From positions 186,001 through 250,000 of the forward strand of contig LUGG01000029.1 in assembly GCA_001683735.1 (NCBI GenBank): a stretch of DNA of 64,000 nt. The letters run 5' to 3'. A program made the translations under genes and the position numbers. This stretch comes from Grifola frondosa. Taxonomy: Eukaryota; Basidiomycota; Agaricomycetes; Polyporales; Grifolaceae. The notes under the pieces are model-generated. The model was not told the DNA's origin. It worked only from the letters and a program-made list of their open reading frames with translations, and ran no database searches. This document shows, piece by piece, positions 57,101 through 64,000 of this stretch (position 1 is its first letter; every line of letters starts with the position of its first letter).

Positions 57101-58960
57101 GCCCCTGATTTCAGGTGAGCGCCACCTGACACTATCTTCCCCTGTTTCATATGCTTGAATTTGTCCGGTATTTCGATCTCTTGCTGATCTCTCTTCCGCT
57201 AGATTCGTCCGCGCTTGATTCTTGCAGCACGCGCATCGCGCTTTGCAAATCTGGCGGTCCCGACGAGGCTTGCGGCCTCTTCCATTCTCGATATTTCATA
57301 TCCTGGACAGGTCATGGGCACACTCGGCCTCTTCTATCTCAAATTCCTATTTCATCTAGCTGTTCTTCGGCCTTGGCATTGACTCCTTTCGTCTGCTCGA
57401 GGCCTCTTCCTTCCGCTACCAACGCGTCGCGTTTGTGGCGTCCTCGCGCTGCCTCCTCAGTATGTCTCCTAGTTCCCTGTCTTCCAGACTCTCTCCGCTA
57501 ACTCTGGACTTGTGCACAGGTCGTCTGACCTTCTCCCATGACCTCCCTTCCTATGACTCGCACTGAGTCCCTGTGACTCGTGCTGAATCATCCTAACTCG
57601 AACATTCCTTCGAGTTCTCGTACGTTCTCGTATCGTTTCTCGGCGCGGCTATAAAATGCGCCGCTGACTTCCTTTTTATGCAGATCGAGGCTACTACGGT
57701 CTCGTCGCGTCATCGCTAGCCGTCCAATGACTGCATCCCTAGCTCAAATCCCAGCGGACGCACTTGCTTTACGGGTGAGCGTACTCGACGTTCGCGTGCC
57801 GCTGTCCGACGCTGGACGGTCTCTCTCCTCTTCACAATCCTGGTAAGTCTCGGACTCCTTCTCCAGTTCCTTCGGTCCTCGCTGCTGTTTCTTTACCAGG
57901 TGGTGTCGCGCTTCTATGTATTTCTGCACCGGTGCTTCACTCACCTGTGCGGGCGCACACCTCGACGACCGCTCCTCCCTCTCTACAGTTCGTACGTCCC
58001 AGGGCTTGGTGGGCGTACGGCCTTCTAGGCTCGTCTCTCTCGACATCTCATGCTCGCCGCTGACTTCATCTTTCTATAGGTTGGAAGCGCTGCAAGTGCA
58101 CGAACACTCGGCCACACACGCTTTCAACACCGGGCCATTCCTACGATGATCGCACCGTGGGGCATCCGAATGCTCAGCTATGCTGGTGTGCACACGTCTT
58201 TCGTCGCGCTGTACATTCGCATTCAGAGCTCATGGCACGTAGCATCTGATCCTACCCTTGGTGAGTCCTCTTCCGTTAGTTCTCTGCATTCTCTATGGGC
58301 TATGCTGATGTCTCGGCTTATCAGCAACACCCATCGACCTTCCTTGGTGCTGTCCGCCGCCCCACAGTTCACTCAGAACTGCCGGTGTCTTCGCGGTACG
58401 TTCTTGGCTTCGTCTTTTCATATATCCCGCTGATAACTTCGGGCTTCTGTCACTAGGTCCCTCGTACTCGACACATGTTGGGTACTCGTTCGTCGGCCAT
58501 ATTCATGCCTCTCGGACCTTATCCTGGTACGTCTCTTGCCTGCTTCATCTCTGTCGGCCTCATTAACCTTGCACTTTCCTAGGTTGCTTTTCTTCTTCCT
58601 GTATCTCCTTTCCATATATCTTTACTGCGACCCGGTCGCACTTCTTGTTTGTATGCCTGGCGTAGACACATTTCTTCTTTCAGAATATTGTGTCGCCCCA
58701 CAGTTCACATTAAACCGTGGCTAGCATTACCTCATACATTCCTCTTGTCCTGTACTTCCTGGCTTTGGCACCGAACTCTCGCATCACATCAAATGCTTGA
58801 TAAGTGTCCGATGACTCCTCAACTTTACTTGACCCAAACTGATGGGTATCCTGTTCAACATCATCTCGAAGGAGTTCGCGGCCTGATCAGCTCAGCTGAC
58901 AGTGCTCTCCGCACCAAACTCCTTACTCATGGCTTGGTCGTGACTGTTGCATGATTGCCT
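54190..58960. other. GC-rich 4.8-kb segment inside the Gypsy element
   Basis: Composition differs sharply from both flanks. The + strand shows a regular series of exon-intron-like junctions ((G)GTACGT or GGTGAGT followed 50-70 nt later by CTAG, TATAG or CAG, for example near 58060, 58260, 58330, 58395, 58455, 58530 and 58580), but translations give no known protein. The minus strand has long overlapping ORFs (55561-56821) that include a partly protein-like stretch (RLIRDIPVTRVVVLEGNDRQ, LSDVIAAITLALKALGG). The word CGCCCCACAGTTCAC recurs at about 58359 and 58693. No terminal repeats proven. Confidence 0.5.
54191..54211. repeat. 21-bp palindrome at the edge of the GC-rich insertion
   Basis: GGTACTG, 7-nt spacer, CAGTACC. 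It sits exactly where the AT-neutral Gypsy flank changes to GC-rich DNA. Confidence 0.7.
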
Positions 58961-59002
58961 TTGTTTTAAATACTTGAATTTGTATTCAAAAACAGATGAC
59001 AA

Positions 59003-59330
59003 TCAAGCAACTTCATGGATCTCACTTGGTAGGTATAGCTTCCTGTAATCATGCTTGTCCTTGGTAACTCTTCTGGTGGCTTCATGCCCATTCCTGTTCC
59101 TGTGTCCTGTGTCCTGTCTTGTCCTACATGCTACCTGTACCAAATGGGTCCTATTCGTTACTAACTTGGGTTCTTTTCTTTCCGCTTGCCAAATAACTAG
59201 GCTTCGATCCGCCATGGGTTCAGTACAATGGAGCTTGATTTTATCCTCGAATTCCAATAAGGCAAGCAAACTGAATTGCTTCTCGAGCTTGGCTAATGAG
59301 TCTTGTGGAACAAGTTAATTTCTTCTTTTA
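59003..59330 (-). pseudogene. Coding-like minus-strand fragment of the Gypsy region
   Basis: The minus frame 59269-59003 reads LLALLEFEDKIKLHC, SLVIWQAERKEPKLVTNRTH and ends EIHEVA. Composition matches the neighbouring Gypsy polyprotein. It may be part of the linker between protease and RT. No domain recognised. Confidence 0.35.
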
Positions 59331-59819
59331 CCGGAGTTCCTTTCCCTGTTAATCCTGTGAATGGGTGCTTTTTTAATTTGAATATACATTGACCTCGACG
59401 CCTTCCTGCTTTACCACTGGGGTCTTCAAGAGTCCAGGCACAATACTGACTACCTGAATTGACTGTATGCATTGCCCATAGCTCTCATGGCTTATGCCGC
59501 AACCTGCATATTCCTAGTCCGAAATTCACGGAGTAGTCCTAGGTACATCCTGCAGACAAACTTGCCCCATCGGGTACTTGTCATCAATTCCTGTTGCGCC
59601 CCTGGTTTATACATCAAACCCGATTCCTTGTCCTAATGCTTGGTTCCTTGTTTCCTAATCTGGTCCGGTAATATTAACTTGTTTGTCGCCACCTTAACGA
59701 CTCATCGGTTAGCGATGCTGCGCCCATCAAATTCTGTGAGGTAAGTGATGTCAAGTCTTGGCCTATATAATGGCAATGGAATTTCTTTTTGGTTCAATCC
59801 CTTCTTGAACTCCTACTTC
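59331..59819. other. Spacer
   Basis: No gene recognised; possibly the promoter and first exons of the small + strand gene that follows. Confidence 0.35.
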
Positions 59820-60181
59820 CACATGCCGTCCTAGAAGTAAGTCCCCTTTGGCTCTATTCGATCTCGATCGATCTGGGAATGCTAATCTGAGTTTCAGATT
59901 GATTCTTCTGTCCGCTTCTTCGAAGGTGGAACTGTCCGGACCGGTAAGATTGTTGCCATTGAGACTATCGACGTAAGTCCATCTCTATCATTTTCTGAAT
60001 GCAATTTCCTAATGCAGATTCTTGTTGACTAGGGAGTTGGTACTGTCACCATTCAAGCTGGTGGTACCGACACATCCCCAATCAAGCTGCCGTAAGTCAT
60101 TTTGCATCCTTTTTCTTCATTCCGCTTAACTTGATTCCCTGATATTCTAGGATGGCTGGGGTGTTCCCTGCTAGTGCCTAG
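59820..60181 (+). CDS. Small multi-exon gene opposite to the Gypsy element, family unknown
   Basis: At least three exons with good splice sites. One ends HAVLE before GTAAG at about 59839. The next reads IDSSVRFFEGGTVRTGKIVA then IETID and ends before GTAAGTCC at about 59971. The next reads GVGTVTIQAGGTDTSPIKLP before GTAAGTCA at about 60091. The last gives MAGVFPASA and stops at 60181. The product would be a short beta-rich protein. The conserved-looking frame across three junctions, on the strand opposite to the retroelement, suggests a real gene or a captured gene. An alternative is a relic. The start codon was not found, and the exon between about 59971 and 60034 is uncertain. Confidence 0.45.
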
Positions 60182-60500
60182 AATGGTTCGCATGTGGATA
60201 TTGGATCTGTAGACATGTACTGTTTCTTCTGTAACTTTTGAGATCCAATATCAATCCGGCCTGGTCAATGCTCGTGCTGCTTCTGTCGATAACCTGCTTC
60301 AAATTATCTTCTTGGTCTTCAATCTTGGTATCTTGTTTTTCTTTCTGTTTTCCTGGGGGGTATCCATGGGTATCATCGTGCTTCTTGGGTTCGCATCCTA
60401 GAAACTTCCCTCTAGCTGTATATTGTCCAATTCCCATCCGCCTGCTTCAAGATCCTGTTTCCATTTATTATAATGGTCTTCCTCCAGGCTCATTATCGGA
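60171..60500 (-). pseudogene. C-terminal continuation of the double-protease protein
   Basis: After the stop just below 60501 a minus frame from 60437 continues in the same style: GSFLGCEPKKHDDTHGYPPG, then a charged stretch (KQKEKQDTKIEDQEDNL) ending near 60171. It overlaps the last exon of the small + strand gene by a few bases. Confidence 0.45.
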
Positions 60501-63212
60501 CTATGAATATCTGATTATAAACTTGGGGTTCCTGATTTTCACGGGATTGTCAATATCTGGTGTTATGAAGCTTGGGTCCATGATACCATCCGGAGGCTTT
60601 CGTAAGTTCTCCTGAGTATATACCATATGGAGAATTGCATGTCCTTCACGCTGTCTTCCATCAATAGTCATTTTAACGTCTTGCAACAGATACTGTTGGT
60701 CTTTGATACTTGACGGTTCTACATTCGGCTCATCTCGAACTGATCGGGCATTCTTAACTGTTATGTCCGTTATTGGGAAAGCAGTGTCATCCATAGGCTG
60801 TCCCAATTGGAATTGGTAGGTTGCCTTTATAGTGTCATACAGACGGTGGTTCTCCATTTCAACCCATCTATCATATTCGGTAAGTCCTTTTGGATTCTTG
60901 GATTCCGTTAGAGGCTTGCCATCATCTTGCCAACATTCTGGGTCATTAAGCAATATTGGTCCGACCAATTGTGCTCCATCTGTAGCTTCCCAACGATATG
61001 AGGGTACATCTTCCGTGGGTCGCTTCAGGAATTCTGATAGCTGGTTCTCGAGCTTCTGGGTTTTCGCTGCATTCATCTCTCCAGTCTCCTGTTCGGCTGT
61101 TAACATTGCACATAATCGTAAGGTCCTATCCAGTACTGCCTTCTGGATTCCTGGGCTGGTAATGAGCATTTCATAGGTGTTTACCCCATGAAAGTCTCGA
61201 ATCCCTACAAACACTCCTTCCGGCTTGTGGCTTAGACTGAATTCATTCCTCCATTGCCATGGTCGGCCAAGAAGTCCAGGTACTGCTAAACCTTCTATGA
61301 TATACAAGGTTGTCTGGGTCTCTACGTGACCTATGGATAGGGCCACATCCCAGGCTCCAATGCATGGCATAGGTTTACCCGATACATCCCTGATGGTAAC
61401 TTCTTTTCCTATTTCCCGGTTTGTTCCATTTGCTGACTTCCATACATTGGCATTTATACAGTCGATCTGGGATCCTGTATCAACTACAAATGGAATGGTG
61501 GTGCTTCCAGCATGCATGTGAATTACAATCATTGGATCGAGGTACGACCATGGTCCAAGTGCTAGTCCATCATAGCAGGTGGGTCCAAACTGGGCTACTT
61601 GGGGAACAACATCGGGCTTCAATCCTTCAGCAGTTAACATCATAAGATGAGTATCAACAGGTCGTCCGAGTAAACGACCAAGCTTCTCCATGTTCTTTTT
61701 GGAATATGGATATAACTGCACAATCGCATGTCCATTGCAGTGAGAGTCTTCAAAGAAGAATTGCGCATCCCGAATAAGAAAAATCTGGGGTCCAAAATTT
61801 CCTGGATCATTCTTCAAAAACTCTATCCCACTATCGGCTACCAAGGTATTTGCACCAATCTTCCGGGTTAGGCTTGCTCGGTAATCCTCCATCTGAGCTG
61901 TCAATAGAGATTGGTACAGGGCCATCTCTCGGGTCTTGTGATCATACATGGTGTCCAATCGACTAGTTCCTGTTTTTCTCTTTATCGTAATTCTCCTGAA
62001 TTCTGAGGCTAGACCTTCCATGTCTGAATCTTCATCTGGGTCTATGTCATCCTTGTCTGAGTCTGAGTCCACATCTTCTGAATCTGGGTCATATTCTTCG
62101 TCATCAATGCTCTCTTCACCGCATTCACCAGGGTCATCATCGACAGACTCAATTCTAGCTGATGTCTGTGGCTGATTACTGTCCGTGGCTTTCTCATCAA
62201 TGATAGTCGTGAATGATGCTGCACTTCCGATGTCTTCATGTGATGATATAAAGACTTCTGAATCGGGATGGCCTGGAGGCCCTCTAAAAGTAAGGAAGGT
62301 TCCTTCATCCCTTTCTCGTATTCCTACACCATGGGTTCGCTGCCAGGGTCTCCCTAATAATCCTTCGAATGGAGGGTTAGGTGCGACATATGCATTAAAC
62401 TTGGTGCTTATGTGACCAAATTTAAGAGGCACATCACTGACAAGCCCTAATAAGTCTCCTGTCCCGCCATTTGCATCATTAATGCTAATGGCTCGTGACT
62501 TATCCATCGGTCTTTGCACAATGGATTTCCAGATCTTCTCGCTGATTATATTCAATTGGGATCCTGTGTCAATGATAAAATTTACTGGTTTATCATTGCA
62601 ATCCATGGTCAATCGAATGAGGGGTGACCGTGTCTCATTTATTCCTGAGACTAGATCTGCTGAAAATCCGGATACTAGGTTTGCTGCTGGTCCTGGTGCT
62701 GCTTCTACTTTCTTGACCTTCAAGACATTTTGCAATTGCTGTGACACTTCCTTGGACACTCCAAACAGCTCTCCAACTGATATTGTGAAAGGAATATTCA
62801 AGATCCTGTTCATAATACCTGCTGGGTCCACTTCTTTGCTAATTGCTGATGTCCTATTTGGTCCACGATTCTTCTCCACATTCTTGAGACTGTCTGGCTG
62901 ACTCCTAAGCATTCTTGATATGGCTGGATCATCAACCATATCTGCATCATTATCTGGGTCAAATGATCTCTGCTGTGCTTCGAATGGCTGTTCCTTGAAA
63001 TGGGGATATGAACTTGATGCTGCTGGCTGGGGAACTATAAGCAGGTGTATGGGGAGGGGCTTCCCTCTGCCTTCCTTTGCTAGGCATGGAAGGCTTTGCA
63101 CTTTCATAAGGCTGCTTCCGGTAAGTTCTCGTCTCTTTTTGAGTCCTTTCTGCAGGCAAGACCATGACATTTGCATTGTCTTCATCTTCTGATTCCATGA
63201 GAGGCTCCCCAC
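60501..63212 (-). CDS. Gypsy protein with two retropepsin-like aspartic protease domains
   Basis: 903-codon frame; the first roughly 75 codons are out of frame relative to the upstream Gag. It has two copies of one module. Module A has NFIIDTGSQLNIIS (active-site D-T-G at about residue 215), a flap-like NDANGGTGDL, and LLGRPWQ at about 285-291. Module B has PFVVDTGSQIDCIN (D-T-G at about 578), a flap-like RDVSGKP, and LLGRPWQ at about 647-653. Each is followed at a distance by a GHAI motif (about 494-497 and near 860). Between them is an acidic run (about 355-400, DSEDVDSDSDKDDIDPDEDS). Retropepsins normally act as homodimers of one domain, so a tandem pair could form an intramolecular dimer, as in pepsins. 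This is inferred from motifs only. The frame is intact over the whole duplicated part. Confidence 0.8.
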   Translation of the reverse strand: MGSLSWNQKMKTMQMSWSCLQKGLKKRRELTGSSLMKVQSLPCLAKEGRGKPLPIHLLIVPQPAASSSYPHFKEQPFEAQQRSFDPDNDADMVDDPAISRMLRSQPDSLKNVEKNRGPNRTSAISKEVDPAGIMNRILNIPFTISVGELFGVSKEVSQQLQNVLKVKKVEAAPGPAANLVSGFSADLVSGINETRSPLIRLTMDCNDKPVNFIIDTGSQLNIISEKIWKSIVQRPMDKSRAISINDANGGTGDLLGLVSDVPLKFGHISTKFNAYVAPNPPFEGLLGRPWQRTHGVGIRERDEGTFLTFRGPPGHPDSEVFISSHEDIGSAASFTTIIDEKATDSNQPQTSARIESVDDDPGECGEESIDDEEYDPDSEDVDSDSDKDDIDPDEDSDMEGLASEFRRITIKRKTGTSRLDTMYDHKTREMALYQSLLTAQMEDYRASLTRKIGANTLVADSGIEFLKNDPGNFGPQIFLIRDAQFFFEDSHCNGHAIVQLYPYSKKNMEKLGRLLGRPVDTHLMMLTAEGLKPDVVPQVAQFGPTCYDGLALGPWSYLDPMIVIHMHAGSTTIPFVVDTGSQIDCINANVWKSANGTNREIGKEVTIRDVSGKPMPCIGAWDVALSIGHVETQTTLYIIEGLAVPGLLGRPWQWRNEFSLSHKPEGVFVGIRDFHGVNTYEMLITSPGIQKAVLDRTLRLCAMLTAEQETGEMNAAKTQKLENQLSEFLKRPTEDVPSYRWEATDGAQLVGPILLNDPECWQDDGKPLTESKNPKGLTEYDRWVEMENHRLYDTIKATYQFQLGQPMDDTAFPITDITVKNARSVRDEPNVEPSSIKDQQYLLQDVKMTIDGRQREGHAILHMVYTQENLRKPPDGIMDPSFITPDIDNPVKIRNPKFIIRYS

Positions 63213-63996
63213 AGGTTATGAAATGAACATGTGGCACTGCATCTTTAATTGCTTGTACCCAATTTCCTGCTCCATTTCGATTGAGAGGTATTCCATCTTT
63301 ATTGGTCAATCGTCCCCGATAATCCTTGAGGAGATGTCCCTTAGATAGTAAATCCTCAACCTTTGGGCAATTTCCCATGATGTGTCCTTGTTCTCCGCAT
63401 CCGTAACACCCTATTCCTGATAGTGGTGTATATCTTCCTGGTAAGAATCGATTAGGATCTGGCCTCTCGAATCTGGTGGTCCTGCTGCTTGAACTGGTCT
63501 TCCAAAGGCTGGTGCCTGATTAACATTGGGAAGTGGTAGGCATTTTGTAACCAATGGGTTTATGCTGGATGCCTTTAAGAACAAAATCCCATATTGTGGA
63601 TCATTAACAGACAACTTAGTCATCTGCTTGACCAGTTTGTCTATTTCTGACTCCTCTGGCTCCTTTGGGGACTCTTTCACCACTCTCCCTATACTCTTCT
63701 TCAGCTTGGGCACAGGCTCTGCTGGTCGTGATACTTCATCTCATCCTCTGAGTCACTGTCATCATATGCTCTTGATGACTTAACTCGTGATCTCCTTGCC
63801 GATCGCCTCTTGGATTTCTTGACTGGTGATATCCTATCATCGTCGCTTCTTCATAATCTGAATCCTCTATCCTGCTATCTCCCTTGAATATATCCTCAGA
63901 TCCGAGCCTTTCTGTATCGAATCGGTCTGCTCCTAACAATCCTTCAGCTGCCTGCTGAATCATTGTTGGCTGGAATGGTTCCGACATATCATGCAT
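63213..63996 (-). pseudogene. Gypsy Gag, with CCHC zinc knuckle, frame-broken
   Basis: Minus frames 63996-63736, 63713-63411 and 63378-62959 form one protein with breaks at about 63730 and 63470 and another at about 63010 leading into the next frame. Visible are an acidic N-terminal part, IDKLVKQMTKLSVNDPQYGI (about 63630), a proline-rich stretch and the nucleic-acid-binding zinc knuckle CYGCGEQGHIMGNC (C-x2-C-x4-H-x4-C, about 63368-63409). A basic tail follows. It would coat the element RNA. The start of Gag is at or beyond the right edge. Confidence 0.75.
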
Positions 63997-64000
63997 CGGA

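Larger units (their letters stand above)
48993..64000 (-). mobile_element. Ty3/Gypsy LTR retrotransposon, minus strand, interrupted
   Basis: From right to left: gag with zinc knuckle (63996-63368), double-protease protein (63212-60171), then a coding-like but broken linker, RT (52925-51900), RNase H (51690-51250), integrase (51244-49850) and a C-terminal GPY-like module (49980-49681). RT-RNase H-IN order defines Ty3/Gypsy. Frames are interrupted by single-base breaks at about 63470, 63010, 52930, 51555 and 49985. About 4.8 kb of GC-rich DNA (54190-58960) and a + strand gene (59820-60181) lie inside. The 5' LTR would be to the right of the window, and the 3' LTR could not be delimited. That the left (pol) and right (gag-pro) halves belong to one element is inferred from order, strand and composition. 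Confidence 0.8.

Overview
This window looks like repeat-rich chromosomal DNA from an Agaricomycete (mushroom-forming basidiomycete). The evidence is many short introns (about 50 nt, GT..AG), a Plavaka-type transposase remnant, a Helitron with a fused peptidase domain, Ty3/Gypsy elements, and multi-exon protein families that I know only from Agaricomycete genomes. No tRNA, rRNA or CRISPR was seen.

Layout. 1-726: C-terminal part of a Plavaka transposase (+). About 1046-5580: a decayed copy of the 26S proteasome subunit gene RPN2 (+), split by about 1.6 kb of unrelated DNA. 5950-7855: gag and protease remnant of a Gypsy element (+). 7857-15347: a Helitron (-); its helicase/peptidase ORF is intact (1069 aa), its HUH-Rep half is broken, and it carries tandem repeats on one side and a hairpin array beyond the other. 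17060-26144: three multi-exon genes of Agaricomycete families of unknown function (-, +, -). The largest encodes a protein with an HxD...H signature suggesting a 2-oxoglutarate/Fe(II) dioxygenase fold. A 25-bp perfect inverted repeat sits just beyond. 26.6-30 kb: GC-rich DNA holding a trehalose-phosphate synthase fragment and a broken secreted-protein gene. 31-33 kb: small fragments.

33351-41521: two 580-bp inverted repeats, about 99% identical, bracket a 7-kb island. The island carries the two best-preserved host-type genes of the window, an FHA-domain Ser/Thr kinase (Chk2/Rad53 class) and a small double-stranded-RNA-binding protein. 41.6-45 kb: two damaged genes, one unrecognised and one WD40 protein with a C-terminal membrane segment. 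About 49-64 kb: a Ty3/Gypsy element (-) with gag, an unusual double-retropepsin protein, RT, RNase H and integrase. It is interrupted by about 4.8 kb of GC-rich DNA and also encloses a small gene on the opposite strand.

Nearly every gene outside the kinase and the dsRNA-binding protein has single-base frame breaks while its splice sites stay intact. Either this is a transposon and pseudogene graveyard or the assembly has uncorrected single-base indels. That question affects every pseudogene call below. Family assignments were made by eye from conserved motifs, with no database search.
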